Source: Roseburia sp. (GTDB taxonomy: Bacteria > Bacillota > Clostridia > Lachnospirales > Lachnospiraceae). From it: a DNA stretch of 5,080 nt. The first letter of the stretch is position 1. Each line of letters starts with the position of its first letter. Below the pieces are notes generated by a model. The model was not told the origin of the DNA and ran no database searches. It saw only the letters and a list, made by a program, of their open reading frames with translations. Both the position numbers and the translations under genes were made by a program. The DNA lies in assembly GCA_017626625.1 (NCBI GenBank), contig JAGAIK010000045.1, positions 1-5,080 on the forward strand, written 5' to 3'. Positions 1-5,080 of the stretch are shown piece by piece.

Positions 1-86
1 AACTGCATAAAAATAAACAGGACAAGTAAAATCGCCAGCAGGTTAAACAGAGAAGTAATAATTCTTTTCAACGTATACTTTTTCAC
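1..86 (-). CDS. N-terminus of probable OppB-type peptide ABC permease (partial)
   Basis: Only the first 28 codons are in the window; the gene continues past the left edge. Translation starts at a GTG (84-86): upstream in this frame there is a stop codon (TAA) a few codons away and no ATG, and a strong AGGAGGG lies 6 nt before the GTG. The visible peptide has a basic start (KKYTLKR) followed by a hydrophobic stretch from about residue 9 onward (LLAILLVLFIF), the usual cytoplasmic lead and first membrane helix of an inner-membrane permease. Its position directly after an OppA-like binding protein on the same strand suggests the first permease subunit (OppB/DppB type) of a peptide importer. That identity is inferred from context, since the family's inner-membrane signature lies outside the window. 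Another small membrane protein cannot be excluded. Confidence 0.6.
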   Translation of the reverse strand, partial: MKKYTLKRIITSLFNLLAILLVLFIFMQ

Positions 87-92
87 AGGCTT

Positions 93-99
93 CCCTCCT
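93..99 (-). promoter_or_regulatory. Ribosome binding site deciding the GTG start
   Basis: On the minus strand the bases read AGGAGGG, a near-perfect match to the anti-Shine-Dalgarno sequence, 6 nt before the GTG at 84-86. Because no ATG is available, this site is the main argument that the partial permease starts at GTG. Confidence 0.75.
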
Positions 100-127
100 A
101 GTTAGTACTCATTTATCAATCGTGCAG

Positions 128-163
128 AAAAAGCCGCACTAAAGTTTGACACTTCAGTGCGGC
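128..163 (-). terminator. Intrinsic terminator between binding protein and permease
   Basis: On the minus strand an 8-bp perfect stem (GCCGCACT with AGTGCGGC, 133-140 and 156-163) extends inward by five more pairs including one G-T wobble, closing on a 5-nt loop. It is followed at once by TTTTT (128-132). This is a textbook Rho-independent terminator starting about 17 nt after the binding-protein stop codon. The plus strand also has ATTTTT after the stem, so it could work in both directions. In peptide-importer operons such an element typically lets only some transcripts continue into the permease genes. That role is inferred here. Confidence 0.9.
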
Positions 164-179
164 GGATTTTTAGGTCATA

Positions 180-1904
180 CTATTCTGTCTTTACCGCATT
201 TTTATATACACGGTTTAAAGCAACCGGATGATATTCCACACCTGTTACCTTTGTAGAAAGCATCTCTGCATTACACTGTGTATAAAGCGGGAAGATAACT
301 GCTTCTTCCAGTACAATCTGCTCTGCATCATACAATCTCGCCCAGCGTCCCTCAGCGTCTGTGCAAAGGTCCCCTGTGGTACATTCCGCAATGATGGCAT
401 CGTATTCTGCATTACTCCAGAAACCGTAGTTGTTGGAGTTGTCAGTCACCCACATTCCAAGATAAGTCATGGGGTCTGCATAGTCCGGTCCCCAGCGGGT
501 CAGTCCCAACTGGAAGTTTCCTTCCTGCATATCCTGTAATCTCTGTTTCTTCGGCTCAACAACCAGATTTACCGTAAGTCCCGGAAGGGTGGTCTCCCAC
601 TGCTCTTTTAAGACCTGCGCCACCTTCTGGGGTGCGTCATCTGCGTCCACTACCATATCAAGGGTAAGCTCTGTAATACCAAGCTCTTCTAAGCCTTTGG
701 TCCAGTAATCTGCTGCCGCTGCCGCATCGTAAGCACAAACCTCTGCGTATTTTGTCTGGTCCTCAGAGAAATCGGAACCGTCCGGTCCTGCGGCAAACTG
801 CATGGGAACTGCGGTATAGGTAGGAGCGGAACCGTCCTTTAATACATCATTGGTGATGGCGTCACGGTCAATCGCCATTGTCATTGCCATACGGACATTC
901 AAGTTTGCAAGCTCCGGTACATTTCCCACATTCGGAGCTACATACCACAGATAGCCTGCACCCACGGATAAAAATTCAGAGTCATCTTTTACCTGGTCTA
1001 CCTGTTCTCCGTTTATCAGAGTGGTGTCGAGAGCTCCTGTCTGGTAACTCATAAGCGCCTGCTGTGAATCCTGAATCACCTGATAGCTCAGACCGGATAA
1101 CTGAATTTCATCTGCATCATAGTAATCCGCATTTTTTGCCAAGTGAAATGCCGTTGCAGCCGGCTCGTAGCTGTCAAGGACGAAAGCGCCGTTAGAAAGA
1201 GTTGTCTCCGGGCTGGTGGCAAAGGTATCCGCACAGGTATTGAAAAATTCCTCGTTGACCGGATAGAAGGTCGGGAAATACATCAGCGATAAGAAATAGC
1301 TGACCGGAACGTTTAATTCTACCTGAAGAGTAGTCTCGTCAACGGCAGTCACGCCAAGCTCACTCTTATCCATCTCTCCTGCGATAATCTCAGAGGCATT
1401 TTTTACCTGACCGATATCGCTTAACATATAAGAATACTCAGAAGCCACATCCGGGTCCACCGCCCTCTGCCATGCAAATACAAAGTCCGCTGCCGTCACC
1501 GGAGTACCATTGCTCCACACGGCATCGCTGCGGATATGGAAAGTGTAAGTAAGACCGTCCTCCGATATGTCATAGCTTTCTGCGATTGCCGGAACCGCCT
1601 GTCCGTCTGCATCCATCTGCATCAAACCATCGGTAAAATCTGCGATTACCTCAAAGGAGGTACCATCCTGCGCCACCTGCGGGTCAAGAGATTCCACAGG
1701 CGTCTCAATCATAACGTTCAAATCAGACGAAGACGTCTCCCCGGCTGCTGCTCCTTCTGCACCTGCTGCCGCTCCTTCTGCGCCTGCTGTCTGCGCTTCA
1801 GACGAAGCTGATGTGTCAGCCGCATTTGAACCGCCACAGCCTGCCGTTCCGAGCACCAAGGCAGAAGCCGTTAGAACTGCTAATACTGCTTTTGATTTTT
1901 TCAT
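180..1904 (-). CDS. Peptide ABC transporter substrate-binding lipoprotein (SBP_bac_5, OppA-like)
   Basis: A 574-residue extracellular lipoprotein that would capture oligopeptides (or a related solute) and deliver them to a membrane permease. Residues 1-22 form a lipoprotein signal: basic KKSK, a hydrophobic core, then TAGC with Cys23 as the lipid-modified residue. The -3 position is Thr, so the lipobox is slightly non-canonical. Residues 24-60 are a flexible Ala/Gly/Ser/Glu linker with a short repeat. The rest matches the type 5 binding-protein fold in order: ESLDPQ near 71-76, DGLTYTFHIR near 116-125, LSNGAFVLDSYEP near 236-248, NVRMAMTMAIDRDAI near 336-350 and WGPDYADPMTYLG near 471-483. 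Its length is close to that of E. coli OppA. ATG is preceded by AGGAGGAG 6 nt upstream. A permease-like gene follows beyond a terminator. Family assignment is firm; the exact substrate is unknown. Confidence 0.93.
   Translation of the reverse strand: MKKSKAVLAVLTASALVLGTAGCGGSNAADTSASSEAQTAGAEGAAAGAEGAAAGETSSSDLNVMIETPVESLDPQVAQDGTSFEVIADFTDGLMQMDADGQAVPAIAESYDISEDGLTYTFHIRSDAVWSNGTPVTAADFVFAWQRAVDPDVASEYSYMLSDIGQVKNASEIIAGEMDKSELGVTAVDETTLQVELNVPVSYFLSLMYFPTFYPVNEEFFNTCADTFATSPETTLSNGAFVLDSYEPAATAFHLAKNADYYDADEIQLSGLSYQVIQDSQQALMSYQTGALDTTLINGEQVDQVKDDSEFLSVGAGYLWYVAPNVGNVPELANLNVRMAMTMAIDRDAITNDVLKDGSAPTYTAVPMQFAAGPDGSDFSEDQTKYAEVCAYDAAAAADYWTKGLEELGITELTLDMVVDADDAPQKVAQVLKEQWETTLPGLTVNLVVEPKKQRLQDMQEGNFQLGLTRWGPDYADPMTYLGMWVTDNSNNYGFWSNAEYDAIIAECTTGDLCTDAEGRWARLYDAEQIVLEEAVIFPLYTQCNAEMLSTKVTGVEYHPVALNRVYKNAVKTE
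1744..1785 (-). repeat. Two 21-bp tandem units in the lipoprotein linker
   Basis: Positions 1744-1764 and 1765-1785 are two copies of a 21-bp unit differing at only two positions, with a partial third copy running on toward 1797. The repeat is in frame and encodes Ala/Gly/Glu-rich heptads (AGAEGAA) in the spacer between the lipid anchor and the folded domain. It probably changes only the length of the tether. Confidence 0.75.
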
Positions 1905-1910
1905 AAATTT

Positions 1911-1918
1911 CTCCTCCT
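1911..1918 (-). promoter_or_regulatory. Strong ribosome binding site of the binding-protein gene
   Basis: The minus strand reads AGGAGGAG, followed by a 6-nt spacer (AAATTT) and ATG. This is near-optimal and fits a highly translated lipoprotein. It also supports the chosen start, which is directly followed by the signal peptide. Confidence 0.85.
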
Positions 1919-1925
1919 GCTACTT

Positions 1926-1972
1926 AAAATAAAATAACGCAAGGGAGCACCTTTTAAGCGCTCCCTTGCGTT
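1926..1972 (-). terminator. Hairpin with T-rich tail: terminator of the two-component operon
   Basis: A perfect 13-bp inverted repeat (AACGCAAGGGAGC at 1936-1948, GCTCCCTTGCGTT at 1960-1972) encloses an 11-nt loop. On the minus strand it is followed by ATTTTATTTT (1926-1935), which fits an intrinsic terminator about 100 nt after the kinase stop codon. There is no T-run on the plus-strand side, so it works in the minus direction only. It also sits 31 nt upstream of the binding-protein start codon, so it may lie in that gene's leader. Confidence 0.8.
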
Positions 1973-1978
1973 GAACCT

Positions 1979-2007
1979 ACTTTAACACATTACTGTTGAA
2001 AATGCAA
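1979..2007 (-). promoter_or_regulatory. Possible sigma-A-type promoter of the binding-protein gene
   Basis: On the minus strand TTGCAT (2002-2007) and TAAAGT (1979-1984) are separated by exactly 17 nt. The matches to TTGACA and TATAAT are moderate (3 and 4 of 6). The binding-protein gene needs a promoter somewhere in the 170 nt after the kinase gene, and this is the best-spaced pair I found. The expected start, about 7 nt downstream, falls near 1972, at the base of the hairpin. Prediction by eye only. Confidence 0.35.
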
Positions 2008-2074
2008 GAAAAATATGATATATCAGTTTTTACCAGGTATCCCTGCCTGTTTCGAACATTTTTCGTCATTCTAT

Positions 2075-3361
2075 CTATTCCTCCGGCTGCCACAGGGGCA
2101 GCACCACCACAAACGCCATTCCGTCCTCCTCCCGCTCCGCAAAAATCTCACCGCCCATCCGGTTCATAATTTCCCGGCAGATATAGAGTCCCAGACCGTT
2201 TCCCTGCTGTCCCCTGGTATTTTCTCCCCGGAAAAAGCTGTCGAATAAATGTACAAACTCCTTTTCCGTCACCGGCTCCCCGGTATTAAATACCCGGATA
2301 AGCTGGCAGTATTCCTCCTCATAAAAGGTAATCTCTATTCTGCGCCCGTCTCCGTATTTAAAGGCATTTTCAAAAATATTTTCAAAAACCTCAAACAGAC
2401 GGTTTGCATCGCCCCGGAACAGGCGGTTTGCCACTTCTCCTATGGTGAGACTGCACTTTCTGATGGCACATTTTTCCCTGTAAACCCGCTCCACGCGCCC
2501 TAACACATCTTTTATGTAAAATTCCCCCTGTTCCACCTCAATGTGAAGAATATCCTCTCTCGATGCCTTTAAAATTTCCCCGACATAAGTTTCAATCTGG
2601 TCTGCCTTCTCCCCTATCTGGCGGTACACCTTCTGCTGTTCCGCATTGGTGGCATAAATGCCGTCCTCTAAGGCTTTTCCGTACAGCTTTATCATGTTCA
2701 GAGGGGTTTTGATATCGTGGGATAAGGAAAGCAGCAATAATTTTTTCTCCTTCTGCAATTCCAGCTCCCGCTTGCGGCTGACATAGAGGGCGTCCTTCAA
2801 TTCACCGATTCCCCATAAAAATTTTCCGAAGTAGCGGCTTTTTTCTTCCTTTATCTCTCCCTGCAGATTTCCCTTGGACAGTTCGTAGGTCATCGCCTGC
2901 ATCCGGTGAAAAGGTTTGATGAGTTGTCCCCTCAAATAAAATAAAACCGCAAGCAAAAACAGCCCGGACAAAAGCAGCGCTCCCTCCGCAAGAAAAAACG
3001 TCCGAAAGGCAGAGGCATTCTCCTCATAATCGAACCGCAGCCAGCCCTCGATATTTTCCCCTGCAAAAAGGGGATAAATCATGCTTTTCCTTCCGTTTTC
3101 TCCCTGATAAAAAGCCTCTGCCACACTCCGTTTCTGCTCTGCCGCCGGAAGATAGGAAACCGCCCGGATATTCCCGTAGGGCGTCAAATCTATGGTTTCT
3201 ATGTCCTCCGGCGTTTCTATTTCTGCCAGAATGCGGTTGATTTCCACCTTATAAAACTGTCCCTGTTCCTGCTCCCGGTGCAGCAGGAGCAGGAACAGCA
3301 AAAGGGCAAGTACTCCGTAGAAAAGAACGGAAGCTCCTATGAGTGCATTATATTTCTTCAT
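2075..3361 (-). CDS. Sensor histidine kinase (HisKA/HATPase_c)
   Basis: A 428-residue membrane kinase that would autophosphorylate on His and pass the phosphate to the response regulator encoded just upstream. Residues 8-27 and about 126-143 are hydrophobic membrane helices. Between them lie about 98 extracytoplasmic residues with no motif I recognise. A short HAMP-like linker (P150 onward) leads to the dimerisation helix with the H-box SHDIKTPL, His215 being the phosphoacceptor. The ATP-binding domain shows the N-box ENIFENAFKYG (Asn328 and Asn332), a degenerate G1 motif (VFNTGEP, with Asn where Asp is usual), the F-box DSFFRG (374-379) and G2 GNGLGLYI (387-394). The ATG lies inside the end of the regulator gene (14-nt overlap), so translation is probably coupled; a weak AGTAGGG sits 7 nt upstream. 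The signal is unknown. Neighbouring exporter genes suggest a peptide antibiotic or envelope stress. Confidence 0.93.
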   Translation of the reverse strand: MKKYNALIGASVLFYGVLALLLFLLLLHREQEQGQFYKVEINRILAEIETPEDIETIDLTPYGNIRAVSYLPAAEQKRSVAEAFYQGENGRKSMIYPLFAGENIEGWLRFDYEENASAFRTFFLAEGALLLSGLFLLAVLFYLRGQLIKPFHRMQAMTYELSKGNLQGEIKEEKSRYFGKFLWGIGELKDALYVSRKRELELQKEKKLLLLSLSHDIKTPLNMIKLYGKALEDGIYATNAEQQKVYRQIGEKADQIETYVGEILKASREDILHIEVEQGEFYIKDVLGRVERVYREKCAIRKCSLTIGEVANRLFRGDANRLFEVFENIFENAFKYGDGRRIEITFYEEEYCQLIRVFNTGEPVTEKEFVHLFDSFFRGENTRGQQGNGLGLYICREIMNRMGGEIFAEREEDGMAFVVVLPLWQPEE

Positions 3362-4028
3362 AACAGTACCCTACTCCCCAGACCGTCTTGATATGGGTCG
3401 GTTTCCTGGGATTATCCTCAATCTTGTCCCGGAGCATTTTAATATGCACCGTCAGCGTCTGGTTCTCGCTGAAGCTGTCGGCGCCCCAGATACGGTTAAA
3501 CAGGAAATTTTTATCCAGGGTCTTTCCCGGATTTTCCGCTAAGAGCAGCAAAAGCTCATATTCCTTGACGTTCATCTCCACCTGCACACCATTTTTATAG
3601 ACCTTGCGGGCATTCTTATCAATGGTAATGTCGCCGGAAACCATCAGCTCCTTTTTGGCAAAGGTACCATAGGAGCGTGCCAGCAGGGAGCGGATTTTCG
3701 CCGCCAGCAAATCCGGGTCCACCGGCTTTTCGATATAATCGTCCGCCCCCAGCAGAAACCCGTTCAGCTTATCTTCCTTTCCCACTCTGGCGCTGATGAT
3801 TAAAATCGGCATACTGCCGCTTTTCCGCACCGTGCTGCACACCGCAAACCCATCCATCCCCGGCAACGTAATGTCCAAAAGCAGCAATTTTGCGCCCTCT
3901 TCCTGCAGCAGGGCTATCGATTCCTCCCCGGAAGCCGCCCTGCCCACCGTATATCCCGCCTTCTCCATATAAATTTCCAGCAGTTCCGCTAATTCAGTTT
4001 CATCTTCTACCATGAGAATGTCGTACAT
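3348..4028 (-). CDS. OmpR/PhoB-family response regulator
   Basis: A 226-residue transcription regulator, partner of the kinase whose gene overlaps its last codons. The receiver domain (1 to about 118) has the acidic pair Glu8/Asp9, phosphoacceptor Asp52 (LLLLDITLPGMDG), Ser79 and Lys101 (IEKPVDPD), so all catalytic positions are present. The winged-helix domain (about 131-224) carries the recognition helix region NQTLTVHIKMLRDKI (189-203) and the wing IKTVWGVGYCY (212-222). I start it at the ATG at 4026-4028, because the protein then begins MYDILMVEDE, the standard start of a receiver, and an AAAGGA lies 6 nt upstream. An in-frame GTG at 4062-4064 would add 12 residues (including MFLSLIRKKG), but it lies inside an inverted repeat and has no good ribosome site. 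Likely targets are the adjacent exporter genes (inferred). Confidence 0.94.
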   Translation of the reverse strand: MYDILMVEDETELAELLEIYMEKAGYTVGRAASGEESIALLQEEGAKLLLLDITLPGMDGFAVCSTVRKSGSMPILIISARVGKEDKLNGFLLGADDYIEKPVDPDLLAAKIRSLLARSYGTFAKKELMVSGDITIDKNARKVYKNGVQVEMNVKEYELLLLLAENPGKTLDKNFLFNRIWGADSFSENQTLTVHIKMLRDKIEDNPRKPTHIKTVWGVGYCYEEI

Positions 4029-4034
4029 GATTTG

Positions 4035-4040
4035 TCCTTT
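4035..4040 (-). promoter_or_regulatory. Ribosome binding site that fixes the regulator start
   Basis: The minus strand reads AAAGGA followed by a 6-nt spacer and ATG at 4026-4028. It supports the internal ATG over the upstream GTG at 4062-4064. Confidence 0.65.
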
Positions 4041-4047
4041 CTTCCGT

Positions 4048-4110
4048 ATGAGGCTTAGAAACACTTCGGCAGTGTGTCCAATGGCACACTGTCTTAGTGT
4101 TTCTTCTCAT
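4048..4110 (-). other. Long imperfect inverted repeat between ATPase and regulator genes
   Basis: Three nested arms can be paired: an outer 5 bp (4048-4052 with 4106-4110, ATGAG/CTCAT), a middle 9 bp (4057-4065 with 4096-4104, AGAAACACT/AGTGTTTCT) and an inner 7 bp (4070-4076 with 4085-4091, CAGTGTG/CACACTG), separated by small internal loops. The structure starts right after the ATPase stop codon and ends about 8 nt before the regulator's ribosome binding site, so it fills almost the whole spacer. No T-run follows on either strand, so it is unlikely to be a standard terminator. It could be an mRNA processing or stability element, or a DNA operator. Confidence 0.6.
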
Positions 4111-4111
4111 G

Positions 4112-4873
4112 CTACCAGCCGAGCCGCATCAGCCAGTTATTCAGTTCTTTCTCCCGCTCCCTTGCGTTTTTCTCCGCATATTTCCCCAACTGCATTTCAT
4201 CACGGATATTGCCGTCCTCGATGTAAAATACCCGCTCGCACCGGGAGGCTACCTTTACATCATGGGTCACCATCATAATGGTGGTCCCTTCCTCGTTCAA
4301 TTTGTTCAGCTCCTTCATAACCTCTTCTGAATTTTGCTTGTTTAAGGCTCCTGTCGGCTCGTCTGCGAAAATGATTTTCGGGTTATTTATCATGCTTCTC
4401 GCAATACAGGCACGCTGGAGCTGCCCACCGGAAACCTCACTGATATCGTTGTCCGCAACTTCACTAATTCCCAGCTTTGCCATCAGGACTTTCGCCCTCT
4501 CGTTAATCTCTTTCCGCTGGGCTTTCCCCGCTGCGGACTGATATGCCGGCAACACAATGTTATCATAAATAGAGAGATTTTTCAGCATATACATCTGCTG
4601 GAACACAAAACCCATTTTCTTTAACCGCATGTCGCTGATTTGGTTTGCGGACAGCCCGGTGATTTCCTCCCCGAAGAACCGGATATTTCCCGCAGTGGCG
4701 TTATCCATTCCGCTGACGGTGTAGAGCAGTGTGGTCTTTCCCGAACCGGAAGGTCCCATAATACCCACCATTTCTCCCTCTTCAATGGTTAAATTTACAT
4801 TTCTAAGTACATTATTCTGTCGTTTATTCACAATGTATGTCTTACATAAATCTGTTGCTTTTAATGCGTTCAT
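4112..4873 (-). CDS. ABC transporter ATP-binding protein (MacB/LolD/BceA-like)
   Basis: A 253-residue cytoplasmic ATPase that would power an FtsX-type permease, as in systems that remove or resist peptide antibiotics. Motifs in order: Walker A GPSGSGKTT (40-48), Q-loop VFQQMYML (90-97), signature VSGGQLQR (147-154), Walker B IIFADEP (167-173, with Asp171 and catalytic Glu172), D-loop region GALNKQ (175-180) with Asn where Asp is common, and H-loop His204. A charged C-terminal tail of about 30 residues (from residue 226) ends in WLMRLGW. The length is typical of this family. AGGAGG lies 5 nt before the ATG. The gene upstream encodes the end of an FtsX-like permease 77 nt away, its probable partner, and a two-component system follows 83 nt downstream. 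The family is sure; the transported substrate (antimicrobial peptide, lipid or lipoprotein) is not. Confidence 0.93.
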   Translation of the reverse strand: MNALKATDLCKTYIVNKRQNNVLRNVNLTIEEGEMVGIMGPSGSGKTTLLYTVSGMDNATAGNIRFFGEEITGLSANQISDMRLKKMGFVFQQMYMLKNLSIYDNIVLPAYQSAAGKAQRKEINERAKVLMAKLGISEVADNDISEVSGGQLQRACIARSMINNPKIIFADEPTGALNKQNSEEVMKELNKLNEEGTTIMMVTHDVKVASRCERVFYIEDGNIRDEMQLGKYAEKNAREREKELNNWLMRLGW

Positions 4874-4950
4874 AATATCCTCCTAATTCTTGCGTGTATG
4901 TCTCCCAGAATCCTGCTTAAGCTTTTTTCTCCCTGTCCGAGTTTCACACC
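4874..4950 (-). other. Permease-ATPase spacer with ATPase ribosome binding site
   Basis: This 77-nt spacer holds a strong AGGAGGA (4878-4884) directly before the ATPase ATG. I found no convincing promoter, terminator or long hairpin in it. The only weak features are an 8-bp palindrome GCTTAAGC next to a six-base A-run and a 5-bp stem with a 16-nt loop. Read-through from the permease gene is therefore plausible. Confidence 0.5.
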
Positions 4951-5080
4951 TTATTCTGCAATCTTCATATCACTGGTATTTATTCTCTTTACGCTTCCGG
5001 TGGCAAACACTGCCGCTGCCGCAATCCCCACAAACAGGATGCCCGGATAAATCAGATACGCCCGGACAGGGTCTACCTGT
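4951..5080 (-). CDS. C-terminus of FtsX/MacB-type ABC permease (partial)
   Basis: The last 42 codons before a TAA stop (4951-4953) are visible; the gene begins beyond the right edge. The reading frame (first full codon at 5077-5079) gives a short lead (QVDPVRAYLIYPG), a hydrophobic segment of about 18 residues (ILFVGIAAAAVFATGSV) and a polar tail starting KRINTSDMKIAE. A last membrane helix followed by a Lys-Arg turn and a short tail with a conserved Asp/Ile pattern is how FtsX-domain permeases of MacB/BceB-like exporters usually end. Its position just upstream of a MacB/BceA-type ATPase on the same strand supports this. The fragment is too short for a subfamily or substrate, and a different membrane protein remains possible. 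Confidence 0.7.
   Translation of the reverse strand, partial: QVDPVRAYLIYPGILFVGIAAAAVFATGSVKRINTSDMKIAE

Noticed and set aside
145..180. A perfect TTGACA on the plus strand at 145-150 that could be a -35 box.
   Set aside because: No -10-like hexamer lies 16-18 nt downstream, no plus-strand gene follows, and the TTGACA is in the loop and stem of the terminator.
228..539. A plus-strand open frame of about 100 codons.
   Set aside because: It lies wholly antisense to the binding-protein gene. Its translation is Cys/His-rich with no domain, and no ribosome site was seen. The same reasoning removes the other plus-strand frames at 1536-1811, 2015-2503, 3339-3600 and 4012-4541.
2012..2060. AT-rich GATATATC palindrome and nearby CAGGGATACCTGG-like half-sites downstream of the kinase gene, considered as an operator or second promoter.
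   Set aside because: The palindrome is only 8 bp, the half-sites do not form a clear repeat, and no matching -35 sequence is present at the right distance.
3270..3300. Repetitive CAGCAGGAGCAGGAACAGCA stretch.
   Set aside because: It is coding sequence for the Leu-rich first membrane helix and the following Gln/Glu segment of the kinase. The apparent repeat follows from codon choice (CTG/CTC Leu, CAG/GAG).
4911..4931. GCTTAAGC followed by TTTTTT on the plus strand, looking like a small terminator.
   Set aside because: The 8-bp palindrome has no room for a loop, and no plus-strand gene ends there.

Overview
The window looks like chromosomal DNA of a low-to-moderate GC Gram-positive Firmicute, most likely a Clostridia/Lachnospiraceae-type gut anaerobe. 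That placement is an inference. It rests on strong AGGAGG ribosome binding sites, a lipoprotein signal on the solute-binding protein, compact intrinsic terminators, and the pairing of an FtsX-type ABC exporter with an OmpR-type two-component system. All recognisable genes are on the minus strand, so transcription runs from right to left.

In transcription order, the window begins at its right edge with the last 42 codons of an FtsX/MacB-type ABC permease (4951-5080). A MacB/BceA-like ATPase follows (4112-4873), then an OmpR/PhoB-family response regulator (3348-4028; the start is moved inward from a longer open frame), and a membrane sensor histidine kinase (2075-3361) that overlaps the regulator by 14 nt. 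These four genes fit one unit: a two-component system next to an ABC exporter of the type used for peptide-antibiotic detoxification or envelope stress. The ATPase-regulator spacer is almost filled by a 63-nt imperfect inverted repeat with no U-tract.

A strong hairpin with a T-rich tail (1926-1972) then separates this unit from a second, functionally different one. The second unit is a peptide-type (SBP_bac_5, OppA-like) lipoprotein gene (180-1904), an intrinsic terminator (128-163), and the first 28 codons of a membrane protein (1-86, GTG start) that is probably the OppB-type permease. A terminator between binding protein and permease would give binding-protein excess over the membrane components.

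I see no mobile element, CRISPR array, tRNA or rRNA. The window is mostly ordinary gene content. The less explained items are the hairpin between ATPase and regulator, and the hairpin that may be both a terminator of the upstream operon and the extreme 5' end of the binding-protein mRNA.
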